A stretch of 55,501 nt of DNA from Chloroflexota bacterium (GTDB lineage: Bacteria; Chloroflexota; Limnocylindria; P2-11E), in contig VBJD01000033.1 in the NCBI GenBank assembly GCA_005887995.1, positions 1 through 55,501 of the forward strand. The letters run 5' to 3'. Below are positions 1 through 9,298 of this stretch, piece after piece. The position numbers were made by a program, and so were the translations under genes. The notes beneath the pieces are model-generated. The model worked only from the letters and a program-made list of their open reading frames with translations, did no database searches and was not told where the DNA came from. Numbering within the stretch: the stretch's first letter is position 1; each line of letters starts with the position of its first letter.

Positions 1-324
1 CGCGGCGGCGGTGGGCCGAGCCGACCGCGCCTGCGGCTGGCCGCGTGGTGCCGACTCCTGTTCGCGCGCGGCTTCACGCGATGTATCACGCGGAAGATCG
101 TCTTGACGCGGCTCTGCGGCAGTGAGCGCGCGGCGTTGCTTCGGATCCATGCCCATCGCTGTCCACCTCCGTTGGGAACAGCAGCAGGTCAGATGCCGGA
201 GTGCGCCCGATGATGCTTTCGGGGGCCGTATGCTGCCCGCCGTCCGCGTCGACGAGCGCAGGGGCGACGACAAGCGCGAGCTGGTGCTCGTCGGATTCCA
301 CTGAGCGCGCGGTAGAGTCCGCGG

Positions 325-1674
325 GTGACCGAGGCGACCGCGACTCGAGATCCAGTCGACGCGATCTGGCGCGATCACGCCGTGCCGGGCGTCGCCGTTG
401 GGCTCATCGCGGATGGTGAGGAGTGGCTTTCCGGCTTCGGCGTGACGAACGTCGAGCATCCGCTGCCGGTCGATGCAGACACGCTCTTCCAGATCGGATC
501 GATCACGAAGACCTTCACGGCGACGGCGCTCATGCGACTCGTCGAGCGCGGAGACGTCGAACTGGATGCGCCGGTCCGCACGTACCTTCCCGACCTGGGG
601 CTGCGTGACGAAGATGTCGCGCGCCGCGTCACGCTCCGTCATCTGCTGACGCATCGCGGCGGTTGGTTCGGGGATTACTTCGACGACACCGGCGCGGACG
701 ACGACGCGCTCGCGCGCTACGTCGCGAACCTTCACACGCTCGAGCAGCTGACGCCGCTCGGCGCACTCTGGTCGTACAGCAACTCGGGATTCGCGCTCGC
801 GGCACGCGTGCTCGAGGTGCGGGCCGGCATGAGCGCCGAGGCGGCGCTCACCGAGCTCGTGTTGCGGCCGCTCGCGATGACGCGCTCCTTCTTCTTCGCC
901 CGCGATGCGATCACCCACCGGGTCGCGGCGGGCCACTTCGTCTACGACGACGGCACGCGCGTGGCCCGGCCGTGGTACATCCCGCGCAACGCGCACGCGA
1001 TCGGCGGGCTCATCTCGAGCGCGCGCGACATGCTGAAATACGCGCGCTTCCATCAGGGCGACGGTACTGGCGCCGACGGCGCGCGCGTTCTCTCGATCGA
1101 GTCGCTGCGCCTCATGCGCACACCGCAGGCGGCAGGACCGCTCGACGCGCACGCCGGTCTGGGCTGGTCACTTCGGGAGATCGGTGGCGTGCTCATGGCA
1201 AGTCACACCGGCGGCACGATCGGGCAGCAGGCGCTACTCGCGTGCGTGCCCGCGCGCAGCTTCGCGCTCGTCGTGCTCACGAATTCGGGCCACGGTTCGC
1301 TCGTGCATCAGGCGGTGCTCAATTGGACGCTCGCGGCGCGCCTCGGCATCCAGATCCCCGACCCGGTGCGCGAGGCACGAAGTGCGGATGAGCTCTCCGA
1401 GGTCGCCGGTGTTTACGAGAGCCCCGGCAACCACATCGAGATCAGCGTCGATGACGGCGAGCTGGTGATGCACAGCCAAACCAAGGTCTCGCTCGCGAGG
1501 GAGTACGAACGAAAGCCGCCACCGATGCCGCCCGCACGCGCGGCGTTCTGCGGAGTGGATCGCGTGCTCGTGCTCGACGGTCCCACGCGCAACGCGCAAG
1601 GCGAGTTCCTTCGTGACGCGTCGGGGAAGATCGAGTGGCTGCGGATCGGAGGACGAATCCACCGCCGCGCATAG
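325..1674 (+). CDS. Serine hydrolase, beta-lactamase/penicillin-binding-like family
   Basis: 449-aa ORF with GSITKTFTATALMRL (SxxK) and YSNSGF motifs (YxN). Confidence 0.9.
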   Translation: MTEATATRDPVDAIWRDHAVPGVAVGLIADGEEWLSGFGVTNVEHPLPVDADTLFQIGSITKTFTATALMRLVERGDVELDAPVRTYLPDLGLRDEDVARRVTLRHLLTHRGGWFGDYFDDTGADDDALARYVANLHTLEQLTPLGALWSYSNSGFALAARVLEVRAGMSAEAALTELVLRPLAMTRSFFFARDAITHRVAAGHFVYDDGTRVARPWYIPRNAHAIGGLISSARDMLKYARFHQGDGTGADGARVLSIESLRLMRTPQAAGPLDAHAGLGWSLREIGGVLMASHTGGTIGQQALLACVPARSFALVVLTNSGHGSLVHQAVLNWTLAARLGIQIPDPVREARSADELSEVAGVYESPGNHIEISVDDGELVMHSQTKVSLAREYERKPPPMPPARAAFCGVDRVLVLDGPTRNAQGEFLRDASGKIEWLRIGGRIHRRA

Positions 1675-1694
1675 GCCCGGTATGTTGTGAACCG

Positions 1695-2153
1695 ATGGAC
1701 GAGGCTTCGGTCATCCGATACATCGCCCAGACGTATCCCGATACCGACGTCGTCAGTGCGGCGAACGCGACGTTCTTCTCGTGTGACCCCGAGAAGCACT
1801 GGCCGAACTTCGCGACCATCGTCACGACGGACGAGCACGACGTGGCCCCGAACCTCGACCGGCCCTCCAGGCTCGACCGACCCGGTACCTACCGCCTGAA
1901 CATCGGCGTGAGCAAGGCCACCTTCGACGCGGCGGTCGGTTCGATGTCGGAACCCGACTACGCCGCGATCGACCGGCTGATGCCGCACCCGGTCTATGCG
2001 CTGCAGCACTGGGTCTGCATCCTGAACCCGTCCGACGTGACTTTCGACGATGTGGTCAAGCCGCTGCTCGATGAGGCGCACGAGCGGGTGGCCAGGGCCA
2101 GCCGCAAGGTCGCCGCAAGAGACACGCGACGTGGTGAGAGGGAGCTGGTGTGA
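1695..2153 (+). CDS. DUF6194-like protein
   Basis: MDEASVIRYIAQTYPDTDVV...FATIVTTDEHD...LDRPGTYRLNIGV...LMPHPVYALQHWVCILNP resembles the DUF6194 family from memory; internal ATG at 1695 preferred over 1635 because of overlap with the upstream gene. Confidence 0.7.
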   Translation: MDEASVIRYIAQTYPDTDVVSAANATFFSCDPEKHWPNFATIVTTDEHDVAPNLDRPSRLDRPGTYRLNIGVSKATFDAAVGSMSEPDYAAIDRLMPHPVYALQHWVCILNPSDVTFDDVVKPLLDEAHERVARASRKVAARDTRRGERELV

Positions 2154-2251
2154 GCGAGACGCCGATCGGCCCGGGCGAGGGCCGCAGCGCCAACCACGAG
2201 CGAGTGTGGGACCTGCTCGTCCTCGGCGCCGCCATCTCTTCACGCGTCTGA
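2150..2251 (+). CDS. Possible 33-aa small ORF coupled to the DUF6194-like gene
   Basis: GTG at 2150 overlaps the upstream TGA (GTGA); VSETPIGPGEGRSANHERVWDLLVLGAAISSRV; could be a remnant. Confidence 0.3.
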   Translation: MSETPIGPGEGRSANHERVWDLLVLGAAISSRV

Positions 2252-2283
2252 TCGCTGTCGTGAGCGGCTAAGGACCTTCGTCC

Positions 2284-2307
2284 GTATGGACGCTGCGGCG
2301 TCCATAC
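2284..2307. terminator. Perfect 10-bp hairpin GTATGGACGC-TGCG-GCGTCCATAC, possible terminator of ssrA
   Basis: Inverted repeat read directly; lies downstream of the ssrA 3' end; no T-tract. Confidence 0.45.
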
Positions 2308-2321
2308 AGAACTTCGTCGGC

Positions 2322-2354
2322 CGCGTTCCGGACGCGTGCGCGCGTCCGAACGCG
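2322..2354. terminator. Second GC-rich hairpin CGCGTTCCGGACGCG-TGCG-CGCGTCCGAACGCG immediately downstream of ssrA
   Basis: 14-bp stem with one bulged base and the same TGCG loop; 15 nt past the tmRNA 3' end. Confidence 0.5.
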
Positions 2355-2368
2355 ACCTCCTCGTTCTG

Positions 2369-2718
2369 TGGAGATGGGGGAGGGTCGAACTCCCCGTCCA
2401 AGGCCTTTGCCGAGACCGCGTCTACGAGCGTGGCCGGCGATTTCTTTTCTCGAGGACCCGAGCGCGCACCGACGCGCTCTCGGATCGCTCCAGGTCGGCT
2501 GACTTATTCCCGCTTACCGACCATCGGGCGGGCCGCACCTCCGCTTCATCGTCCTCCCCGGCCCGCGGAGGGGAGACCGGGGGGACGTCACTGCTAGTTA
2601 GGCAGCGAGTGCGTAAGAGTTGCCAGTTGTCTGGCTGCCGTCCTGATTAACGAGGGTGAAACGGCGTCCTCGGCTCGCAGCGATCTCGCCGCTGACCCTG
2701 TCGAAACCACGCATCCCC
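2369..2718 (-). ncRNA. ssrA: tmRNA
   Basis: Reverse complement starts GGGGATGCGTGGTTTCGACAG and ends GGACGGGGAGTTCGACCCTCCCCCATCTCCA (tRNA-like T-arm and acceptor); internal tag frame ...NQDGSQTTGNSYALAA-stop (stop at 2598-2600). Confidence 0.93.
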
Positions 2719-2787
2719 GTGGCCTTCGAAAAGGCACCATCAATCTTAACCGGCGTGAGCGACGCTCCATTCCGTCGCCGCGCTAGC

Positions 2788-3444
2788 GTGACCATCACGA
2801 TGAGATCGACCGCGGCAGCTGCGGCACCCACGTCGTCCGCGATCGGCGCCGTTCGCTACGTCGCGATCGGCGCGTCGGACGCGGTCGGCGTGGGCGCGAG
2901 CGATCCGCCGACGGGGTCGTGGCCGGCACGAGTCGCCGCGCATCTGCCGCCGGGCAGTGCGTTCGTCAACGTCGGCGTCTCGGGGTCGACGGCGCCGCAG
3001 GCGCAGGAGCAGCAGCTGCCGCGCGCCATCGCGCAGCGGCCGAACATCGTGTCGATCTGGCTCGCGGTCAACGACATGAATGCGCAGATCCCACCGGAGA
3101 CGTACGCGAGCGCGCTCGGCAAGATCGTCGCGGGCCTCGTACGCGCGACTGACGCGAAGATCTTCGTCGGCAACGTGCCCGACATCCGCGGCGTGCCGGC
3201 CTACAAGGACGTCGACAAGGATCTGCTGTTCGGGCAGATCGGCGCTTACAACGAGGCCGTCGCGTCCGTCGTGCGAGCGCATCCCGGGCGCGCGTTCGCC
3301 GTCGACCTCTTGACCGGAAGCGCGCCGCTCGTCTCGACGATGACCGTGTCCGAGGACGGCTTCCATCCGTCGGATGAGGGCTACCGGCTCATCGCCGACC
3401 GCTTCACAAAGAGGATGCGCGAAGAGGGCGTCCCGCTTCGCTAG
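2788..3444 (+). CDS. SGNH/GDSL-type hydrolase
   Basis: YVAIGASDAVGVGASDPP...GVSGSTAPQ...WLAVNDMN...DGFHPSDEGYRLIAD; start trimmed to GTG 2788 or ATG 2800 because the called ORF runs into the tmRNA. Confidence 0.8.
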   Translation: MTITMRSTAAAAAPTSSAIGAVRYVAIGASDAVGVGASDPPTGSWPARVAAHLPPGSAFVNVGVSGSTAPQAQEQQLPRAIAQRPNIVSIWLAVNDMNAQIPPETYASALGKIVAGLVRATDAKIFVGNVPDIRGVPAYKDVDKDLLFGQIGAYNEAVASVVRAHPGRAFAVDLLTGSAPLVSTMTVSEDGFHPSDEGYRLIADRFTKRMREEGVPLR

Positions 3445-4655
3445 GTCGCGGTCGCGACCTCGACCTGGGGCGCGGGCTTCGCCGGCTCGCGCGCGAGACC
3501 GGCCATGATGATCGTGCCGGCGACCATGAACCCAAGACCAATGAGGATCACGCCGCGCGGATCGAGCACGCCGAGCAAGAACGAGGCGGCGAACGGGGCG
3601 AGCGTCCCGCGGATGCCGAGGAGCAGCGACTGCGCCGCGGCGTAATCAGCGATCCGATCGGGCCGCGCGAGCTGCACGATGTTCGTGTGATACGTGAGTT
3701 CGCCACTTGCCTGCGCGAAGCCGGCCACGAGGGCGACCGGGAGCAAGAACCAGTAGCTCGGCGAGACGATGTAGCCGATCGGGACGACGAGGATGAGGAG
3801 CGTTCCGATGAACGTCTGCCGTAGGGACGAGCCTCGGTCGATGAGGTGTCCGATGACGATGTACGCGCCGACCATCGTCGCCGATGTCACCGCGGAGAGG
3901 ATGCCGATGAACGTGTTCGGTGCATCAAACCGGTCGACGAGCATGATCGGGAAGACCGCGAAATTCATGAGGTTCCCCCAGCCGAACACGGCGAAGGAGA
4001 GCAAGAGCCGCCGGTAACGATGGTCCCGCCATACGTCTCGCGCGATCGCGACGATCGGTCGGCGCGTCCCGAATCCACCCGCGCCTTCGTGCTTGATGTT
4101 GAAGAAGGCGATCGCGCCGGGGAGGGATAGGAGCGCCGCGCCTGCGAACACCCACTGCGCGGGGACGACGTCGATGAACGTTCCCGCGAGCGCAGCTGAT
4201 GCGATGGCAGCGATCGAGGCGCCGACCCGTACCTTGCCCATGACATACGCGCGCTCGCTGTCCGGGTAGATGCCACGCATGAGCGCCGTGTACGCCGCGA
4301 CGTTCGAGATCGCGATGATCCAGAACGCCACCGTCGTGATCGCGAGCATGAGCGGCGTCGTCGCGACGAGCATGCCTGCGACGAACAGCGAACGCGAGAT
4401 CGTCGAGGCCCCCGCGACGACCGGCACGGGGCGAAGGTGCGCGTAGAGGTAAGTGAAGAACGGCGCCAGCAGATGGCCGACGAAGGGTGCTCCCACGATG
4501 ATCGCGACGTCCGTCGGACTTCCGCCCATCCGCCGCACGACGACAGGCATGAATGTGACGAGCACCGAGACGAAAATGCCCGAGCAGATCGCCCCGAAGA
4601 CGTCGATCTGGAAGTTCCGCCGCACGCGCGATGGCAGCCAGTTGGGGTCCGTCAC
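3441..4655 (-). CDS. MFS transporter
   Basis: 404 aa, about 12 hydrophobic segments, MFS-like composition. Confidence 0.8.
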   Translation of the reverse strand: MTDPNWLPSRVRRNFQIDVFGAICSGIFVSVLVTFMPVVVRRMGGSPTDVAIIVGAPFVGHLLAPFFTYLYAHLRPVPVVAGASTISRSLFVAGMLVATTPLMLAITTVAFWIIAISNVAAYTALMRGIYPDSERAYVMGKVRVGASIAAIASAALAGTFIDVVPAQWVFAGAALLSLPGAIAFFNIKHEGAGGFGTRRPIVAIARDVWRDHRYRRLLLSFAVFGWGNLMNFAVFPIMLVDRFDAPNTFIGILSAVTSATMVGAYIVIGHLIDRGSSLRQTFIGTLLILVVPIGYIVSPSYWFLLPVALVAGFAQASGELTYHTNIVQLARPDRIADYAAAQSLLLGIRGTLAPFAASFLLGVLDPRGVILIGLGFMVAGTIIMAGLAREPAKPAPQVEVATAT

Positions 4656-4722
4656 CGTGTGACCCTAACGTCCGACCGAGGGGTGCGTCACTCCTTGTAA
4701 CGCCAGGCGCGCAGGCGTCCGG

Positions 4723-5601
4723 TTAGCGATCGGGACGGGGTCGATATCCGCCGGGTCGCGGGCCGCCGAAGGAGCGGCGGGGACCCCCGAAGCCACCGCC
4801 GCCTCCGCCGTACGGACGGCGGAAGCCGCCGGCAGGCCGGCGCATCGGACCGCGTGCGCCCGGTGCGGTCGAGGAGATGACGACGCGCCGGTTCGGCTCG
4901 AGGCCGACCGACTCGGTGCGCACGCCGCCGGTCTCCTGCACGACCAGATGCACGATGCGACGCTCGTACGCGAGCATCGGCTCGAGCGTCACCGCCGATC
5001 CGGTCGCCTTCACGCGCGCCGCGACACGGCTCGCCATCTCGCGAAGCTGATCCTCGCGACGACGCCGGTAGCCCTCGATGTCGACGGCGACGTGGACCGA
5101 GCGCCCGACCCTCTTCGAGGTGATCGCGCTCACGATCTGCTGGAGCGCGACGAGGTTCTCACCGCCACGCCCGATGAGCGCGCCGAGCTCACCGCCGCTC
5201 ACGTCGAGTCCGTCCTCGCGAGATTGCTCGCCGTACGTGACCTCCGCCTCGACGCCCATCCTCGCGAGCAGGTCGCGGAGGATCGTCGCGCCCTGCGCGA
5301 GATCCTCGGCGAACGCGGGAGGCGCTTCGTCCTCGTCGCGAGCGGCTGCTCGCTCCGCCGGGGAGTGGCGCGGTACCTCGGCCTCGTCGACCGTGGGCTC
5401 CGGCTCAGCTACCGCGTCCTCCTGGTAGGAGAGCAGGACGCGAGCGTCGTCTCCGCCCATGCCCAGGACGTTCGCGGGCTTGCCCTTCTCGAGCACCTCG
5501 ATGTCGACATCGGTGCGCTTTCGTCCGAGCGAGCGCAGACCGCGCTCGATCGCTTCTTCCACGGTGCGCCCGGTGAATTCCTCTCCACGCAGTGGGCTCA
5601 T
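4723..5601 (-). CDS. jag: Jag/KhpB-like RNA-binding protein (Jag_N, KH, R3H)
   Basis: EFTGRTVEEAIERGLRSLG, ALIGRGGENLVALQQIVSAI, R3H-like region; start set at 5601 (ATGA overlap with yidC). Confidence 0.88.
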   Translation of the reverse strand: MSPLRGEEFTGRTVEEAIERGLRSLGRKRTDVDIEVLEKGKPANVLGMGGDDARVLLSYQEDAVAEPEPTVDEAEVPRHSPAERAAARDEDEAPPAFAEDLAQGATILRDLLARMGVEAEVTYGEQSREDGLDVSGGELGALIGRGGENLVALQQIVSAITSKRVGRSVHVAVDIEGYRRRREDQLREMASRVAARVKATGSAVTLEPMLAYERRIVHLVVQETGGVRTESVGLEPNRRVVISSTAPGARGPMRRPAGGFRRPYGGGGGGFGGPRRSFGGPRPGGYRPRPDR

Positions 5602-6578
5602 CGCCTTCCCCTCCGTCGTCCGCGACGCCTTCCTCCAGCGCGCGCGGTATCGCCATCGCCGTTGCCATCGCCGTTGCCGTTCCCGCCGCTGCGCGCTCCG
5701 GCGCGCTCGAGATCCGCGCGGCCCTCGCGCACGATCTCCGCGGTCTCGCGCTTCATCGCCTTGTCCGCCGGCGTCGCGACCCCGCGCAGGAACGGCAGGT
5801 ACTTCGGGAGCTGTCCCCACCCGCTCACGAAGTACTGCTGCACGATCTGGAACAGCGTCGTCGCGATCCAGTAGAGCGTCAGTCCGGCCGGGAATGACGC
5901 GCCGAGGAACACTGTCATGAGCGGGAACGTGTAGGCCATCGACTGGAACATGCGCGCGTTCGGATCACTCGTCGCGACCGGCTTCGCCGGCATCGCCATG
6001 ACCGACGCGACGAGCTGCACCGCTCCGGCGAGCACCGGAAGGACGAAGAACGGATCGCGTTCGTGCAGCCCATTGAGCCAGGGGATCCAATGGGCACTCG
6101 TGTCGAGCGTGCCGCCCTCGGGGATCGCGTTGGGGATGAGCGGAAGAAGGATGCGGCTCGCCTCGTCGTGCGTGAGCGATGAAAGGCACGAGGCGCCGAG
6201 CGAATGCCCGAGGCCGCAGCCGAGCTGCACGAGCGCGGAGTACAGCGCGAAGAGGATGGGCAACTGCAGCACCAGCGGCAGACAACCCGCTGCGGGGTTC
6301 ACGCCGCGCTCCTTGTAGAGCTTCATCTGCTCTTCGGAGAAGCGCTGGCGGTCCTTGCCGTACTTCGCCTTGAGCTCGTTCATCGCGGGCCCGAGTTCCT
6401 GCATCGCGCGCTGTGAGCGGATCTGTGTGACGTACAGCGGATACACCGCGAGGCGGATGGCGATCGTCAGCAGGATGATCGCGAGGCCGAAGTCCCTCGC
6501 GAGGGAGTAGAAGAAGAGCGCGACCGCCATGAGCGGGTGGACGAGGAACGCGTCCCACGGCGCCTCAAGGAAGGGCAT
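5598..6578 (-). CDS. yidC: Membrane protein insertase YidC
   Basis: RLAVYPLYVTQIRSQRAMQELGPAMNELKAKYGKD...GCLPLVLQLPILFALYSAL; synteny. Confidence 0.95.
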   Translation of the reverse strand: MPFLEAPWDAFLVHPLMAVALFFYSLARDFGLAIILLTIAIRLAVYPLYVTQIRSQRAMQELGPAMNELKAKYGKDRQRFSEEQMKLYKERGVNPAAGCLPLVLQLPILFALYSALVQLGCGLGHSLGASCLSSLTHDEASRILLPLIPNAIPEGGTLDTSAHWIPWLNGLHERDPFFVLPVLAGAVQLVASVMAMPAKPVATSDPNARMFQSMAYTFPLMTVFLGASFPAGLTLYWIATTLFQIVQQYFVSGWGQLPKYLPFLRGVATPADKAMKRETAEIVREGRADLERAGARSGGNGNGDGNGDGDTARAGGRRRGRRRGRR

Positions 6579-6599
6579 CTACCTGATCACCATCCCTCG

Positions 6600-6827
6600 T
6601 TACCGCGCGCCCTTGCCCGCGGGTACCGGGTCGTAGCCGCCGCGCGAGAACGGGTTGCACGAGAGCACGCGCCGCGCAGCGAGGAGGCTGCCCATCAGCA
6701 GGCCCCGCTGTTCGATCGCCTCGATCGCGTACTCCGAGCAGGTCGGCGTGTATCGGCAGGCCGGCGGCAGCTCGGGGCTGATCCGCGCCTTGTAGAACCG
6801 CAGCAGGCGGAGCACGAGGAACTTCAT
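6600..6827 (-). CDS. yidD: Membrane protein insertion efficiency factor YidD
   Basis: [31 protein letters not shown]...[12 protein letters not shown]. Confidence 0.96.
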   Translation of the reverse strand: MKFLVLRLLRFYKARISPELPPACRYTPTCSEYAIEAIEQRGLLMGSLLAARRVLSCNPFSRGGYDPVPAGKGAR

Positions 6828-7159
6828 CGCCGTTCGCCGTCCAGTACCGTCGCGGCTTCGTCGCGGAGCTGTGGGAAGGGCGCGACGAGCGCCTCGCGCC
6901 GCGCGCTCACCACGATGTCGAGGCCGCTCGTCGGTCGCCCTGACGTCGTCGCGATGCGGAACGCCTCGCGTACGCGCCGGCGTGCGCGGTTCCGAGCCAC
7001 CGCAGATCCGACGCTGCGCGGCGCCACGACCGCCACGCGCACATCAGGCTCATTCGTCTGGCGCACGCGCGCGCTGAACGTGTCCTTGCGCACCGAACGG
7101 CCCTCTTTGCGGACGAGTTCGATATCGGCCGAGCGCCGCAAGCGCGCGGCGCGTACCAC
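6824..7159 (-). CDS. rnpA: Ribonuclease P protein component
   Basis: Position between yidD and rpm[18 protein letters not shown]...[27 protein letters not shown]. Confidence 0.93.
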   Translation of the reverse strand: MVRAARLRRSADIELVRKEGRSVRKDTFSARVRQTNEPDVRVAVVAPRSVGSAVARNRARRRVREAFRIATTSGRPTSGLDIVVSARREALVAPFPQLRDEAATVLDGERR

Positions 7160-7171
7160 GTCGGCGCTTAC

Positions 7172-7309
7172 CTAGACGACAGTGATGCGCTTGCGGCCAC
7201 GCGCGCGACGCTTCGAGAGCACCTTCCGGCCACCGGTGGTCTTCATTCGCGCGCGAAAACCGTGCACTCGCGCGCGACGGCGCGTCTTCGGCTGATACGT
7301 GCGCTTCAC
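7172..7309 (-). CDS. rpmH: 50S ribosomal protein L34
   Basis: (V)[47 protein letters not shown] start at 7309. Confidence 0.97.
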   Translation of the reverse strand: MKRTYQPKTRRRARVHGFRARMKTTGGRKVLSKRRARGRKRITVV

Positions 7310-7518
7310 GATCGAGTCCCTTCTCCCCGGAGAACAACGAATCGCGTGACTGAACGCGATCAGGGCGAATCTGTGCGTTCGAGTGTATCGCGCGCGTCGG
7401 GTGTGCGCTCGTCGTATGGTTGCCCGCTCATTCGACGCGGTGCTACTGTTCGTCGGCTTCCAGCGGCGGACTTCCGGCATCGTCTTCATCGGTGTGGTGA
7501 TCTCGCGCATCGGCATTT

Positions 7519-8931
7519 GTGGGGAGCGTCATCATCGTGTTCGAGCGGAGAGAAGGCGAGCCGTTGAATCTCAAGGCGTTGTGGTCCGCCGCCCTCGGCG
7601 AATTGCAGCTCGGCCTGTCGAAGGGCAACTACGACACGTGGTTCAAAGAGACCGCGATCGTGTCCGAAGAGGACGACGTGTTCATGATCGGCGTGCCCAA
7701 CGCCTTCGCGCGAGAGTGGCTCGAGAGCAAGTACCGCAGCCAGGTACGCGAGACGCTCCAGCGGCTGCTCTCGCGGACCGTCGACGTGCGCTTCATCAAT
7801 ACGACGGCGGCGTCGGCGCGCGCGGAGCGCGCGTTCGCGCCGGCCGCCGGGGCGGAGGCACAGGGCCAGCCTGGGGGTGCGGACCGGCTCCGCGAGGCCC
7901 CGGTCAGCGCTCTGCTCAACACTCGGTACACCTTCTCCACCTTCGTCGTCGGCTCGAACAATCGCCTCGCCCACGCCGCCGCGCTCTCCGTCGCCGAGCG
8001 CCCCGGCCACAGCTACAACCCCCTCTTCATCTACGGCGGATCCGGCCTCGGGAAGACGCACCTCATGCACGCGATCGGTCACGCGGTCATCAGCCGCCAT
8101 CCGAAGAAGCGCGTCGCCTACGCGACGAGCGAGAAGTTCACGAACGAGTTCATCAACTCGATCCGCGCGCAGAAGGGCGAGGAGTTCCGCGAGCGTTATC
8201 GCCGCATCGACGTGCTGCTCATCGACGACATCCAGTTCCTCACCGGCAAGGAGGGCACGCAGGAGGAGTTCTTCCACACCTTCAACGCGATCCACGAAGA
8301 GGGGAAGCAGATCGTGCTCTCGAGCGATCGGCCGCCGAAAGCGATCGAGCGCCTCGAGGACCGGCTCCGTTCGCGTTTCGAGTGGGGGCTCATCGCCGAC
8401 ATCAGTACACCGGATCTCGAGACGCGCATCGCGATCCTTCGCGCGAAGGCTGAGGCGCAGTCGACGCCCGTGCCGCCGCCGGTGATCGACTTCCTCGCGC
8501 AGCGGATCGTCTCGAACATCCGCGAGCTCGAGGGCGCGCTCACTCGCATCGTCGCCTACGCAACACTGAACGCCGTGCCCGTCACGACGCCGCTCGCGCA
8601 GGAGATCCTGCAGAACATCCTCTACAACCCACGGCAGAAGACCCTTTCGCCAGAGAAGATCGTGGAGACGGTGGCCCGCTACTACGGCGTGCCGGCGGAG
8701 CAGCTGCGCGGCAAGGCCCGTGACAAGCAGATCGTGCTACCAAGACAGATCGCGATGTACCTCATGCGCGAGGAGACTGAGGCGCCACTGCTGCGCATCG
8801 GTGAGGCGCTTGGTGGTCGCGATCACTCGACGGTCCTCCACGGCTGCGAAAAGATCGAGCGCGAGATGGCGGAGAACGACGACTTCCGGCGCGACGTCGG
8901 CGCCGTCCGGGAGATGCTGTACGCGGACTAG
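7519..8931 (+). CDS. dnaA: Chromosomal replication initiator protein DnaA
   Basis: [49 protein letters not shown]-terminal [15 protein letters not shown]. Confidence 0.98.
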   Translation: MGSVIIVFERREGEPLNLKALWSAALGELQLGLSKGNYDTWFKETAIVSEEDDVFMIGVPNAFAREWLESKYRSQVRETLQRLLSRTVDVRFINTTAASARAERAFAPAAGAEAQGQPGGADRLREAPVSALLNTRYTFSTFVVGSNNRLAHAAALSVAERPGHSYNPLFIYGGSGLGKTHLMHAIGHAVISRHPKKRVAYATSEKFTNEFINSIRAQKGEEFRERYRRIDVLLIDDIQFLTGKEGTQEEFFHTFNAIHEEGKQIVLSSDRPPKAIERLEDRLRSRFEWGLIADISTPDLETRIAILRAKAEAQSTPVPPPVIDFLAQRIVSNIRELEGALTRIVAYATLNAVPVTTPLAQEILQNILYNPRQKTLSPEKIVETVARYYGVPAEQLRGKARDKQIVLPRQIAMYLMREETEAPLLRIGEALGGRDHSTVLHGCEKIEREMAENDDFRRDVGAVREMLYAD

Positions 8932-9298
8932 CGACCGCTGCCGTGTCAGCCGCTGATTTCGCCAGAAAAACCGGCCGATTTCGCGCCTCCCTCGCATGTG
9001 GATAAGGCCGCCTAATGTGTGGATAAGCGCACCCATTTGTGGACATCCCCACCTCAAGTGCGCGCCGACAGACGCCACGTGTCACGGTATCCGACAATGT
9101 GACTGAATGCGTCCAGGTTCATCCGCAAGCCGTCCCGACGGTATCCACGGTGAGGCGGCCGGGTGTGCCTGCGTCGCTGAGCGCGTCGTGGCGCGGCGGG
9201 ACGAGACGGCCGTATATCGGAAGCCGCATAGTCCACACCACTAGTGCTAGTGACTACTTCGTCTTAGATATCTCTTCAGGGAACGACTGGGAGGGCGC
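8932..9298. other. oriC: Putative chromosomal replication origin (oriC)
   Basis: dnaA-dnaN intergenic region with TGTGGATAA boxes at 8997-9005 and 9018-9026 and a near-match TGTGGACAT at 9038-9046; more AT-rich stretch near 9225-9290. Confidence 0.85.

Noticed and set aside
1-324. Possible end of an upstream gene (e.g. recombination protein) in the first 300 bp
   Set aside because: Several open frames but no motif recognisable enough to assign; ORFs at 86-304 look spurious.
2286-2831. ORFs called across 2286-2831 on both strands
   Set aside because: They overlap the tmRNA; the minus-strand ORF ending at 2598 merely reads through the tag sequence.
7383-8453. 356-aa plus-strand ORF and several minus-strand ORFs over dnaA
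   Set aside because: Arg/Ala-rich shadow frames of a high-GC gene; dnaA is unambiguous in the other frame.
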